A stretch of 64,000 bases of DNA, taken from positions 1 to 64,000 of the forward strand of contig NZ_DGUZ01000001.1 of assembly GCF_002394865.1 (NCBI RefSeq), in the 5' to 3' direction. The notes below the pieces were generated by a model that saw nothing but the letters and a program-made list of their open reading frames with translations, was not told the DNA's origin and searched no databases. Source of the stretch: Fibrobacter sp. UBA4297 (GTDB lineage Bacteria; Fibrobacterota; Fibrobacteria; Fibrobacterales; Fibrobacteraceae). Shown here piece by piece: positions 8,749 through 17,544 of this stretch. The position numbers and the translations under genes are program-made. Position 1 is the first letter of the stretch. The number at the start of each line of letters is the position of its first letter.

Positions 8749-9123
8749 TTAGATGGAATCGTAGTCGTTACCGACATGTACGATTTCGTTTTCTGCTTCG
8801 AGTTCCGGCTGTACGGATGCTTCGCCGAGGATGCCTTCGAGCGAATTGATCTTGTCCTTAATGTCGTTGCTGAATTTGAATGTCGGGACCAAGCGTTCGT
8901 CGATGAGGACTGTTTCGCCAGTGCGGGGATTGCGTGCCGGGCGAGCCTTGCGAGGCTTGCAGGCGAACGTGCCGAAACCGCGAATTTCAATAGTATTGCC
9001 TTCGATAAGCTTCTCGCCGAGGAGGTCGAGGAACTGTTCGACAACAATTTTAATATCATTGCGCACAAATCCGGTGGATTTGGCGATTTCCTGAATAAGA
9101 GATTGTTTAGTTATATTAGCCAC
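8749..9123 (-). CDS. hup: HU/IHF-family DNA-binding protein
   Basis: The 124-residue protein has the full HU/IHF fold, including the DNA-binding arm signature GFGTFACKPRKARPARNP. These nucleoid proteins bend and compact DNA. It is longer than the usual 90 residues because of an acidic C-terminal tail of about 30 residues (after LEGILGE), which may adjust DNA affinity. It is divergent from dus with about 100 bp between, and convergent with rsuA across a terminator. HU and IHF cannot be separated with certainty. Confidence 0.93.
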   Translation of the reverse strand: MANITKQSLIQEIAKSTGFVRNDIKIVVEQFLDLLGEKLIEGNTIEIRGFGTFACKPRKARPARNPRTGETVLIDERLVPTFKFSNDIKDKINSLEGILGEASVQPELEAENEIVHVGNDYDSI

Positions 9124-9228
9124 GCACTAAATATAAGTTTAACATAGACTTAGAGTGATGGTTAAAGCGAAATTAAATATCTTTTTCGGGTTCACATTGC
9201 GGAATATTTGTGAATAGTTGTGACTTAA

Positions 9229-10407
9229 ATGTTGAAGATTGATAATTTGCCTAAAAAGGTCCGTTTTAATCTCCGAAACAAGGAGATTTTCCCCAATACA
9301 ATCCTCAGTCCGATGGATGGAGTGACTGATGCTCCGTTCAGGAGGCTTTGCCGGGTGCTTTCGGGCGACCGCATGGGACTTTTGGTCTCTGAGTTTGTTC
9401 CGACCGATGGCGATGCCGTGTTCAATCCGGATGGTCACAAGCAACTGAAGTTTTTCCCGGAAGAGCGCCCGTTTGGTGTTCAGATTTTTGGGCGTTTCCC
9501 GGACCGCATGGCGGCGGCAGCCGGCAAGATTGCCGAGCGTTACCACCCGGAATTCATCGAAGTGAATGCGGGGTGTCCGGCGCCGAAGGTGGCGGGCAAG
9601 GGGAGCGGTTCTGGGCTTTTGCGGGACTTGCCCCGTTTGCAAGAGATTCTGCATGACGTGAAGGCGGTTTTGGACGCAAAGACGCCGGAGATTCCGCTTA
9701 CGCTTAAGTGCCGTATTGGCTGGGACGACGATAGCATCAACGTGATGGAAACGCTCAAAATTGCCGAGGGCGAGGGCGTTGAAATGCTCACGGTTCATGG
9801 TCGCACGCGTTTGCAGGGCTATAACGGCCTCGCGAACTGGGACTGGATTGGCAAAGTCGCCGCCGCGGCAAAGATTCCCGTGATTGGCAATGGCGATGTG
9901 AATAGCGTCGAATGCGCACGCGAACGCATTAACACTTACGGAGTTTCGGGCGTGAGCATTGGGCGCGGGGCGATGCATAACCCGTGGATTTTCGGGCAAA
10001 TTGCAGATGCATGGGAAGGTCGCGAAAAGCATGTGATAACCGCGCAAGAAGCACTTGACGTGTTCCCGCTCTATTACAAGTTTAAGATTGAGGATGGGGC
10101 GACGGAAATGAATGCGATGGGGCGCATGAAACAGCTCGCCGCAAGATTGTGCAAGGGGTTTGTGTTAGACGAGAAATATTGTCATCCTGGAGCCGAAGGC
10201 GATAGAATCCAAGATGGTGATAACGTTGCGATGTCGGTGCGGCAGGCGCTTTTGACGTGCCAATCGGCAGCAGAAATGCTCGAATGCGTTGAAAAACTTA
10301 AGGATGGGATTGCCCGTGAAATGGTCTTTGAGCCGGAACGCCTCGTGAACCTCAACGGCGCCAAAGAAACTGAATTAAAATTCGGTGACCAGTTCAAAGG
10401 CCGTTAA
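9229..10407 (+). CDS. dus: tRNA-dihydrouridine synthase with an in-frame repeat insert
   Basis: This 392-residue FMN enzyme reduces uridines in the tRNA D-loop. The TIM barrel carries SPMDGVTDAPFR near the start, the catalytic Cys at C116 in NAGCPAPKV, LKCRIGWDD, HGRTR and GNGDV, all typical of DusB-like proteins. Residues about 317-333, encoded by 10181-10224, are out of place. The DNA there is a copy of the GTCATCC...GGATCC-type element seen at 321, translated in frame inside the C-terminal helical domain. The core residues are intact, so the enzyme is probably functional. Confidence 0.92.
   Translation: MLKIDNLPKKVRFNLRNKEIFPNTILSPMDGVTDAPFRRLCRVLSGDRMGLLVSEFVPTDGDAVFNPDGHKQLKFFPEERPFGVQIFGRFPDRMAAAAGKIAERYHPEFIEVNAGCPAPKVAGKGSGSGLLRDLPRLQEILHDVKAVLDAKTPEIPLTLKCRIGWDDDSINVMETLKIAEGEGVEMLTVHGRTRLQGYNGLANWDWIGKVAAAAKIPVIGNGDVNSVECARERINTYGVSGVSIGRGAMHNPWIFGQIADAWEGREKHVITAQEALDVFPLYYKFKIEDGATEMNAMGRMKQLAARLCKGFVLDEKYCHPGAEGDRIQDGDNVAMSVRQALLTCQSAAEMLECVEKLKDGIAREMVFEPERLVNLNGAKETELKFGDQFKGR
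10181..10224. repeat. Palindromic element inserted inside dus
   Basis: GTCATCCTGGAGCCGAAGGC and the following GATAGAATCC...GATGGTGATAAC match the dispersed element family. The insert is read in frame within dus, in the manner of protein-coding palindromic elements known from Rickettsia. Confidence 0.65.
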
Positions 10408-10471
10408 TATTATTAATAAATGCGTGAAAAAATAACTGTATAAGAAATTATTGTTAATCGTCGAGAGAATA

Positions 10472-10553
10472 AAGCGTCGGCCAAGGATGGGGAGGGTGCA
10501 GGGAGGGGCCCGTGCGGCCTTCGCAACTCCGAGCTGGGGCCCCGCCCGCATGA
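10472..10553. repeat. GC-rich block with GGGGCC inverted repeat
   Basis: An approximately 80 bp GC-rich island sits in an AT-rich gap. GGGGCC near 10515 pairs with GGCCCC near 10545, and the right edge ends in CCCGCATGACG, like the GCGGGCATGAC family. No coding signal is seen. A similar GC-rich island lies at 22770-22890. Confidence 0.5.
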
Positions 10554-10645
10554 CGTACTTTTATTATTAAAAAAATGATGAAGTGCTGATTCTTTCAGCA
10601 TAAAAATGGTACTCAAAAAAAATCTCAAAAAATTACGTTAACCTA

Positions 10646-10674
10646 TTGACATTGAGTCAAAAATTGAGTACATT
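10646..10674 (+). promoter_or_regulatory. Promoter TTGACA-N17-TACATT, leaderless spacing
   Basis: TTGACA (10646-10651) is followed after exactly 17 bp by TACATT (10669-10674). Only six bases separate it from the ATG at 10681, so the predicted transcript starts at or next to the start codon. GGAG lies one base before the ATG, too close to act as a Shine-Dalgarno. Confidence 0.75.
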
Positions 10675-10680
10675 TGGAGT

Positions 10681-11508
10681 ATGGACAAGTTTATTGACAT
10701 ATTCCAGTTTACTCATTTCCGCAAGTACTTGGATGAATACCAGGCCGCTCGCGTGCAGACCGACCCTGAATTTACCAGGGCTGGGGCCTGCGCCTTGCTT
10801 GGTCTCCCCAAAACTCGCAGTTACTACAACGATATCGTCAAAGGAAAAAAGCTTACTGGGCGCATGATTCCCAAGTTTGTGGAAGTTCTTGGACTTAACA
10901 AGAAAGAAGCCAAATACTTTGAAACGATGGTGTATTTTGACCAGGCGAAAACGACGACGGAACGCAATGCGTTTTTTGATGAACTCATCAAGCAGCATCC
11001 GGATCCACACCACATCTTGAACGAAGATGCCTACGAGTATTACAACCACTGGTATAATAGCGTGTTGTTTACAGCGTTAGATGTGATGGATGTTTCGGAT
11101 GATCTTGAGCCGATTCAAAAGCGCATTTTCCCGAAGGTCTCCGTGGGGACTTTGAAGCGTTCGCTCGAATTGCTGGAACGCATTGGCTTTGTGCGCAAGA
11201 ACGAAGACGGTTTCTGGAAAAGCTCGCGCGATTCGGTGAGCAGTGGGGCTTACAACAATAACGACTTGGTTCGTCAATACCAGTTGCAGTGCTTTGAACT
11301 TTCGAAGCAGGCGTTGCTTGCCGATGACGATAATCCGTCAGACATGGGAACGTTTACGTTCAGCGTTTCTGATGACGCCTATCAAGAAATTGCTTTGGAA
11401 ATACAGAACTTGAAAGCCAAGGTGCGTAAAATCATTACGCAAGACAAGAAAGAGGCGACTGGAGTGCACCAGTTGAATATTCACTTATTCACAAATTTAA
11501 AAAAATAA
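10681..11508 (+). CDS. TIGR02147 (DUF4423) family protein, probable regulator
   Basis: This 275-residue protein belongs to the large paralogous family known mainly from Fibrobacter and Bdellovibrio. It shows the family opening with F-x-DYR-like HFRKYLDEYQ, an HTH-like region with RSYYNDIVKGKKLTGRM (about residues 45-61), and a winged-helix-like SVGTLKRSLELLERIGFVRK near 155. A transcriptional role is inferred from the fold and is unproven. It is followed 19 bp downstream by a lipoprotein gene. The same arrangement recurs at 62435, so gene pair and promoter type appear to be one module. Confidence 0.85.
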   Translation: MDKFIDIFQFTHFRKYLDEYQAARVQTDPEFTRAGACALLGLPKTRSYYNDIVKGKKLTGRMIPKFVEVLGLNKKEAKYFETMVYFDQAKTTTERNAFFDELIKQHPDPHHILNEDAYEYYNHWYNSVLFTALDVMDVSDDLEPIQKRIFPKVSVGTLKRSLELLERIGFVRKNEDGFWKSSRDSVSSGAYNNNDLVRQYQLQCFELSKQALLADDDNPSDMGTFTFSVSDDAYQEIALEIQNLKAKVRKIITQDKKEATGVHQLNIHLFTNLKK

Positions 11509-11527
11509 AAAACGAGGAGGAATAATT

Positions 11528-12478
11528 ATGATTACTGATAAAATTACAAAGATAGGCGTTGCGCTTGCTATGCTTGGTCTTGTATTGCTTGCCGCTTGCG
11601 GTGATACCAATGTGGCGTCGTCGTACAGCGAAACGCAGACGGGAAAGCCCGTGATTCGGTCGGGAATGCCTATTGCCGAACTGGATACGACTTATATCCG
11701 CAAGGTTATTGATGAAGGTCATGGTGGTTGCGGTTCACTTGCCAAGAGCGCTGCTGACGTAGAACCGGAAGTCATTGCTGACGCTGATAGCGTTGTTGAA
11801 AAAAAGCCTGTTGGTTATGCCCGTATTTCTTGTAAAGCCTATGATGATATTCAATTGTATATGAATGCACGCGTTCAGGTGGTTGATAGTGCGGGAAATC
11901 CTGTACAGGGGGCTACTGTTTATGAAGGGGCTTGTTCGTACAATAATAAAGCTTGTCAGTATACTACGGATAAGGATGGCTATATCTACATGGATAGCGT
12001 GAACTTCTTGACTTATTTGGAAACGGAATCCAAAAAAGTTGAGAATAGATATTATCCTAGTTATAAAACGCTTCAGTTGCGAGTGCTTTCTGCAGATTCT
12101 AGCTTAGGGACCAATATCTATTCTGATTTTTCAAAGGCGACTGTTGAGGAAGTTGGTGGCGAAGCTGTTGCCGAATTGGAAAAGATTGTCCTAGAACCGG
12201 TGTATACGGCTAAGCTGTATTTGGATTCGCTGCACAAGCTGTCGGGAAACTTTGGTATTTGCTTGGAAATAAAATATGGAACTTCTTCGCTTTATGATGG
12301 CGAAAAACGTCCTCGTACTTTTTCTCCTTGTCAAATAGTTACTGATGAAGATAATGAAAAAGGTTATGTAATTATTTATGGCATGCCTGAGGGAACCTAT
12401 GAGATTTCTTTAGGTGAGACCCAGAATGGTGTTGTAGCGGGAGGCTTGTTCCCGTTATTGGTGGTGACAAAGCCGTAG
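11528..12478 (+). CDS. Lipoprotein paired with the TIGR02147 regulator
   Basis: The 316-residue product has a lipoprotein signal with LLAAC lipobox (acylated Cys near residue 25). A strong Shine-Dalgarno (GAGGAGGAA) precedes ATG 11528. After the lipobox comes ETQTGKPV, recalling ITEEGNPI of the lipoprotein at 63252. Residues about 115-160 look like a carboxypeptidase-regulatory/Ig-type beta domain (VQVVDSAGNPVQGATVYEG, then TDKDGYIYMDSV). Several Cys residues could form disulfides. Function is unknown. The terminator at 12514 ends the two-gene unit. Confidence 0.75.
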   Translation: MITDKITKIGVALAMLGLVLLAACGDTNVASSYSETQTGKPVIRSGMPIAELDTTYIRKVIDEGHGGCGSLAKSAADVEPEVIADADSVVEKKPVGYARISCKAYDDIQLYMNARVQVVDSAGNPVQGATVYEGACSYNNKACQYTTDKDGYIYMDSVNFLTYLETESKKVENRYYPSYKTLQLRVLSADSSLGTNIYSDFSKATVEEVGGEAVAELEKIVLEPVYTAKLYLDSLHKLSGNFGICLEIKYGTSSLYDGEKRPRTFSPCQIVTDEDNEKGYVIIYGMPEGTYEISLGETQNGVVAGGLFPLLVVTKP

Positions 12479-12513
12479 TCAGATTATAAATAATACGTTA
12501 GAGGAGGAAAAGG

Positions 12514-12548
12514 TTTCAGCGGCTCTTCGGGGTCGCTGAAATTTTTTT
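12514..12548 (+). terminator. Terminator of the first TIGR02147-lipoprotein unit
   Basis: TTTCAGCG (12514-12521) pairs perfectly with CGCTGAAA (12534-12541), followed by seven T residues. Confidence 0.9.
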
Positions 12549-12628
12549 ACACAAAAATCCAATTAGAATTGTTAAATAAATCACTCTTTTTTTTTGCAAA
12601 TGTTCAAAAAATATTCTATATACAGGGT

Positions 12629-14515
12629 GTGAAAACTTTTGTTTCTGCCCATAAGCTCGTTCAGATTATTATCCTGATTGTCATCGGTATAGTCATCAAC
12701 CGACTGCTTGCTGATTTAGCCATTCATTTTGAATTGCCGCTGTACCTGGATAGCGTGGGTACGATTGTCGTGGCGGTGATTGGCGGGTTTAGCCCGGGCG
12801 CGATTGTTGGGTTCTTGACGAACTTCATTGGCGGTTTTGTCGATTCTTCGACGTTCTACTACGGCACGATTAACGTGATGATTGCCGTGTGTGCTGGGAT
12901 TGCGGCAAGGCGTGGTGCGTTCCACAAGATTACACGTTTGCCGATGCTGCTTGGAATGTTGATGATTTTGAGCATTCCATGTTCGGTGCTTTCGTACTTC
13001 CTTTTTGACTTTAAGATTGCAGAGAATGTGGTGACGCCGATTGCAACGGCGCTTCATGAACGCGGGCTTCCGGTTCTTCTGTCGCAGATTTTGGCGGACT
13101 TCTGCACGGAAATTCCGGATAAGTTTATTTCGATTATTGTGGCTTACGTGCTGATTCGCTTGACGCCGCGCTGGTTTGTCAAGGCGTTTGATTCTGTTTC
13201 GGGCCGCTCGCACGAAGACCGTTATCGTTCCAAGAACGAAATTCATACGCTCAAGGTCCAGGTGACGGCGCTCTTGTTCGTGTCGAGCTTTGCACTTGCT
13301 GTGGTGGCTACGGCGGTCGCTTACAAGACGTATTCCGAAGCGGAAATCCATGAGACGACGCTTTTGGCGGAATCGGTGAACAGGCTTGTGTCGGATGCGA
13401 TCCAGAATGCGGATTCGGCGACGCTTTACGAGTACATTCATGATCTCAAAGGCAAGCATCCGCGTATTTTGACTATTACACCGGGCATGCATGAGACGGG
13501 CAAGTGGGATGTCTCGATTGTCTGTACCGAGGCCCCGAATCCAGTCTGTACCAAGTTCAGCCTTGCGGCGATACGCATTAGCGTGGTGCTGTTCTGCACG
13601 AAGATTTTCTCGACTTTGTTTGGACTTTTGCTCGCAATCGTTTTTACGGCTATCTTGATTGCAAACCGCAGGGTGGTTTACCCGATTCACGAAATGACGC
13701 TTGAAATGGACCATTTTGCATACGACAGTAGCAGAGGGCGCCGTGAGTCCATCAACCAGATTAAGGGTCTTGAAGTGGTGACGGGCAATGAAATCGAGAA
13801 CCTCCATTCGGCGATTGTCAAAGCGGTCGAAGAAATCGATTTGTACATCAACAAGTCCGAATACCAGGCGGCCTCGATTGCGGCGCTCCAGACGAACATC
13901 ATTACGGTGCTTGGCGATATGGTGGAAAATCGCGACGAGACGACGGGTGGCCATGTGCGCCGTACGGCGGCTTATGCCGAGCTGATTGCTCGCGAATTGA
14001 AGGATCGCGGCAAGGAACCCGAAATTGACGATGCGTTTATTTCGACGATTGCGGTGGCGGCTCCGCTTCATGATATCGGCAAGATTAACATTTCTGACGT
14101 GATTTTGAATAAGCCGGGCAAGCTGACGGACGATGAATTTGCTGAAATGAAAAAGCACACGGTTTATGGTCGCGATATGCTCGTACGTGCATCTAAGAAC
14201 TTGGGCGAGACGGCTTACCTCAAGATGGCGAAGGAAATTGCGTACAGTCACCACGAATGGTGGGATGGCTCGCGAGGCTATCCGGAACGCTTGAAGGGTA
14301 AGGATATACCGCTTTCGGCCCGCATTATGGCGGTTGCAGATGTGTATGACGCGCTTGTTTCGGAACGCCCGTACAAGAAGGCATTCTCGGTGGATGAGGC
14401 TTTCCGCATTATTACCGAGGAAAGTGGTACGCACTTTGATCCGGAAGTGGTCGATGCGTTCGTGAAAAAACGCGAAACAGTCGAACAAATCATGAAAACG
14501 AAGTTCGAAGATTGA
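12629..14515 (+). CDS. HD-GYP phosphodiesterase with ECF-S-like membrane domain
   Basis: The 628-residue protein likely hydrolyses cyclic di-GMP. About five membrane helices in residues 5-180, with LPLYLDSVGTIVVAVIGGF and a GAIVGFLTN segment, resemble ECF-transporter substrate-binding components. A periplasmic region flanked by further helices (about 212-232 and 320-345), a HAMP-like linker and a C-terminal HD-GYP domain follow, with HDIGK (H481, D482), SHHEWWDG and RGYPERLKG. GTG 12629 is preferred over TTG 12569, because TATATA lies six bases before it and the upstream residues are poor. The membrane part may bind a small ligand and control the output domain; that is inference. Confidence 0.87.
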   Translation: MKTFVSAHKLVQIIILIVIGIVINRLLADLAIHFELPLYLDSVGTIVVAVIGGFSPGAIVGFLTNFIGGFVDSSTFYYGTINVMIAVCAGIAARRGAFHKITRLPMLLGMLMILSIPCSVLSYFLFDFKIAENVVTPIATALHERGLPVLLSQILADFCTEIPDKFISIIVAYVLIRLTPRWFVKAFDSVSGRSHEDRYRSKNEIHTLKVQVTALLFVSSFALAVVATAVAYKTYSEAEIHETTLLAESVNRLVSDAIQNADSATLYEYIHDLKGKHPRILTITPGMHETGKWDVSIVCTEAPNPVCTKFSLAAIRISVVLFCTKIFSTLFGLLLAIVFTAILIANRRVVYPIHEMTLEMDHFAYDSSRGRRESINQIKGLEVVTGNEIENLHSAIVKAVEEIDLYINKSEYQAASIAALQTNIITVLGDMVENRDETTGGHVRRTAAYAELIARELKDRGKEPEIDDAFISTIAVAAPLHDIGKINISDVILNKPGKLTDDEFAEMKKHTVYGRDMLVRASKNLGETAYLKMAKEIAYSHHEWWDGSRGYPERLKGKDIPLSARIMAVADVYDALVSERPYKKAFSVDEAFRIITEESGTHFDPEVVDAFVKKRETVEQIMKTKFED

Positions 14516-14517
14516 TT

Positions 14518-14600
14518 GAATAGGTGTTTAGGTTTTAGGGGTTAGGGTTTAGGAAGTGGTTAGTGGTTGGTGGTTAGTAAACAGTAGGAAGTTGGAAGGA
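14518..14600. repeat. Short-word array, GGTTAGTGGTTGG type
   Basis: TTTAGG/GGTTAGGG words followed by GTGGTTAGTGGTTGGTGG repeat with an approximately 7-bp period. Only one arm is present here. From 14600 to 14788 there is a TAAATTTTCTAAATT promoter-like stretch and the leader of the aminotransferase gene. Confidence 0.65.
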
Positions 14601-14788
14601 CGCGGTTGGTTCCGTATCTGCGAGGGAGACTGCGTTTGCGATGATACATTTTTCTGCTTGTTACAATCCCTGTAAAATGTATTGAAAGCGATTCGTTACA
14701 AATCGCTTTTTTGATGTCCTTTTAATCTTGCGGGTGGACTCTAAATTTTCTAAATTGCCCCGCGGAATTTTTAAACAGGACATTGAGA

Positions 14789-16084
14789 ATGAACTACAAT
14801 CCTCTCGCTCAATCTTTGAACGCCGAACTTTCCGCTAACGGTTGCTGCGTTCTTGATATGCTCTCTGAACAGGGCAAGGCCATTTTCTTCCCGCGTAAGG
14901 GTATTCTCGGCCAGGGAGCCGAAGCCAAGGGCTCCGACATCAATGCGACTATCGGTACAGCTCTCGAAGATGATGGCTCTCCGCTCGTTCTGGACTGCGT
15001 TCTCAAGTCTCTGAATCTCCCGAAGCAGGCATTCCTCTATGCACCGAGCTTCGGCAATCCGGACCTCCGCAAGGAATGGAAGGCACAGGTCGTGAAGAAG
15101 AACCCGACGCTTGCCTCCAAGAGCTTCAGCACGCCGGTCGTGACCTGCGCCTTGACGCATGCCATCAGCTGCGCTGGTTACATGTTCCTCGATGCTGGCG
15201 ACGAAGTGATTATCCCGGACCTCTATTGGGACAACTACGAACTCGTGTTCGAAAACGCCCGTGGCGCAAAGATTAAGACGTTCAACACCTTCAAGAACGG
15301 TGGCTTTGACACGGAAGCCTTGAAGGCCGCTCTCGCCGAAAGCAAGAGCAACAAGAAAGTCGTTCTCCTCAACTTCCCGAACAACCCGACGGGCTACACC
15401 GCAACAGAAGTGGAAGCGGTTGAAATTGCAAAGATTCTCACGGAATGCGCCGCTGCCGGTAACAAGGTCGTGGCTCTCCTCGACGATGCTTACTTTGGAC
15501 TCGTCTATGAAGAAGGCGTGACGAAGGAATCTCTCTTTGTGAAACTCGTGGATGCACACGAAAATCTCCTTGCCGTGAAGCTCGACGGCCCGACCAAGGA
15601 AGACTACGTTTGGGGCTTCCGCGTTGGCTTTATGAGCTTTGGTTTCAAGGGCGCTACCGAAGCACAGCTCAAGGCTCTCGAAGACAAGGCTGCCGGTACG
15701 GTCCGTGGCAATATCTCTAACGCTCCGTCCATCAGCCAGAAGATTTTGCTCGCTGCTTACCAGAGCGCCGAATACGCTCAGCAGAAGGCTGAAAAGTACG
15801 CCACCTTGAAGAAGCGTTACGACATCATCAAGGAAGTCTTGGCCGCACATCCGGAATACAAGGAAGCCTTTGACCCGATGCCGTGCAATAGCGGTTACTT
15901 TATGTGCATCAAGCCGAAGGGCGTCGATGCCGAAGAACTCCGCCAGAAGCTCATCAAGGATTACAGCACGGGCACGATTATGCTCTCGGGCCTTATCCGC
16001 ATTGCATTCAGCGCTGTTCCGACTGAAAAACTCGGCAAGCTCTTTGAAAATATCTATAATTGTGTTAAAGAGATGAGAGACTAG
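14789..16084 (+). CDS. Class I/II aminotransferase (PLP)
   Basis: The 431-residue protein is a fold-type I PLP aminotransferase. Motifs include NNPTGY for cofactor binding, LLDDAYFGL for the Asp contacting the pyridine nitrogen, and AVKLDGPTKEDYVWGFRVGF, which holds the probable Schiff-base Lys and the Arg of the family. The amino donor and acceptor cannot be fixed from sequence; aspartate-, alanine- or aromatic-type activities are all possible. ATG 14789 is preferred over TTG 14783, because AGGA lies at proper distance upstream. Codon use is strongly biased (CTC, AAG, CCG), as expected for a highly expressed gene. Confidence 0.85.
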   Translation: MNYNPLAQSLNAELSANGCCVLDMLSEQGKAIFFPRKGILGQGAEAKGSDINATIGTALEDDGSPLVLDCVLKSLNLPKQAFLYAPSFGNPDLRKEWKAQVVKKNPTLASKSFSTPVVTCALTHAISCAGYMFLDAGDEVIIPDLYWDNYELVFENARGAKIKTFNTFKNGGFDTEALKAALAESKSNKKVVLLNFPNNPTGYTATEVEAVEIAKILTECAAAGNKVVALLDDAYFGLVYEEGVTKESLFVKLVDAHENLLAVKLDGPTKEDYVWGFRVGFMSFGFKGATEAQLKALEDKAAGTVRGNISNAPSISQKILLAAYQSAEYAQQKAEKYATLKKRYDIIKEVLAAHPEYKEAFDPMPCNSGYFMCIKPKGVDAEELRQKLIKDYSTGTIMLSGLIRIAFSAVPTEKLGKLFENIYNCVKEMRD

Positions 16085-16203
16085 AGACGAGAGACTAGAG
16101 AAAAATAGTCGCAACTTCGTTGCCTGTATAAACAGCGCGAAGCGCCATTTTAAATCTCTCGTCTTTCGTCTGAAGGGCAACGCCCGTTCTTTCGTCTAAT
16201 CAC
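16072..16203. repeat. Two-armed short-word element, GAGACTAGAGACGAG type
   Basis: The left arm GAGACTAGAGACGAGAGAC overlaps the stop of the aminotransferase gene. A GCAACTTCGTTGC hairpin, CCTGTATA and a GCGCGAAGCGC-type hairpin follow, then a right arm with ATCTCTCGTCTTTCGTCT complementary to the left. The core matches the element at 24050-24175 although the arms differ completely. Confidence 0.75.
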
Positions 16204-16217
16204 CTCCTGGAGATTCC

Positions 16218-17507
16218 ATGTCCAATAACGCGACCTTAAACTACAACGGAAAAAGCTTTGAACTCCCCGTCGTTGATGGCACTGAAGGCGAGCACGGGCT
16301 CGATATCAGCGCGCTGCGTAAGAGTTCTGGCCTTGTCACGCTGGATTACGGTTACTTGAACACCGGTAGCACCAAAAGCTCAATCACGTTCGTCGATGGC
16401 GAACATGGTGTGTTGCGCTACCGAGGATACTCCATTGAAGATTTGGCCGAAAAGGCGACCTTCCCGGAAACCGCATGGCTTTTGATTTACGGCGAACTCC
16501 CGAACCAGGAACAGCTGAGCCATTTCCGCACGCTCTTGACCGAAAACGCCTTGTTGCATGAGAACTTGTTGCACTTCTTCCGCGAAATGCCGCCGGGAGC
16601 ACACCCGATGGGTATTCTCTCGTCCGTGGTGAACGCCGTGGGGCTTTTCACGCCGCGTTTCTACGACGATGAAAACATCGCGAGCGCATTTGAACTCACG
16701 ACCGCTGGCCTCATTTCCAAGATTCGCACGATTGCCGCGTTTGCTTACAAGGCAAGCATCGGTGAACCGTTCGTGTATCCGGAAGCGGAACGCAGCTACT
16801 GCAGCAACTTCCTCAACATGATGTTCAGCAGTAAGGCTCGCCCGTACCACCCGGATCCGATTATGGAAAAGGCGCTCAACACGCTTTTGATTGTCCATGC
16901 GGACCATGAACAGAACTGCTCCACTTCGACCGTTCGTATGGTGGGCAGCTCTCAGGCAAACCTTTACGCTAGCATTTGTGCCGGCATTTGTGCCTTGTGG
17001 GGCCCGCTCCACGGTGGTGCGAACCAGGCTGTGCTCGAAACGCTCCTCCGCATCCAGCAGAGCGGCATGACGATTGAACAGGTGATGGCAAAGGCCAAGG
17101 ACAAGAACGATCCGTTCCGTCTTTCTGGCTTTGGTCACCGCGTTTACAAGAGCTACGACCCGCGCGCTAAGGTGCTTAAGAAGCTCATGTACCAGGTGTT
17201 CGAACGCGAACATGTGCACGACCCGCTTTTGGATGTGGCTATTAAGCTCGAAGAAGCCGCCCTCAAGGATGATTACTTTGTCGAACGTAAGCTGTACCCG
17301 AATGTGGACTTCTACTCTGGCATTCTCTACCGCGCCATGGGCATCCCGACGAACATGCTTACGGTGATGTTTGCGATTGGACGCTTGCCGGGCTGGATTG
17401 CCCACTGGAAGGAAATGCACGACGATCCGCAGAGCAAAATCAACCGTCCGCGCCAGATTTACATCGGCAAGAACGAACGCCCGTGGATTGATAGGGACAA
17501 ACGATAA
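16218..17507 (+). CDS. gltA: Citrate synthase
   Basis: The 429-residue type II citrate synthase condenses acetyl-CoA and oxaloacetate. Catalytic His regions are visible as HADHEQNCST and GPLHGGANQ, with GFGHRVYK and the Asp-containing NVDFYSGILYRAMG, then PGWIAHWKE near the end. Length and motifs fit the hexameric bacterial enzyme, which is typically NADH-sensitive. CTGGAG precedes the ATG as Shine-Dalgarno. The upstream two-armed repeat separates it from the aminotransferase, so co-transcription is uncertain. Fibrobacter uses part of the TCA cycle for biosynthesis and succinate formation. Confidence 0.96.
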   Translation: MSNNATLNYNGKSFELPVVDGTEGEHGLDISALRKSSGLVTLDYGYLNTGSTKSSITFVDGEHGVLRYRGYSIEDLAEKATFPETAWLLIYGELPNQEQLSHFRTLLTENALLHENLLHFFREMPPGAHPMGILSSVVNAVGLFTPRFYDDENIASAFELTTAGLISKIRTIAAFAYKASIGEPFVYPEAERSYCSNFLNMMFSSKARPYHPDPIMEKALNTLLIVHADHEQNCSTSTVRMVGSSQANLYASICAGICALWGPLHGGANQAVLETLLRIQQSGMTIEQVMAKAKDKNDPFRLSGFGHRVYKSYDPRAKVLKKLMYQVFEREHVHDPLLDVAIKLEEAALKDDYFVERKLYPNVDFYSGILYRAMGIPTNMLTVMFAIGRLPGWIAHWKEMHDDPQSKINRPRQIYIGKNERPWIDRDKR

Positions 17508-17544
17508 CGCTATTTGCCGCAGCTAAGGTCGCTGGACTTGTTCT

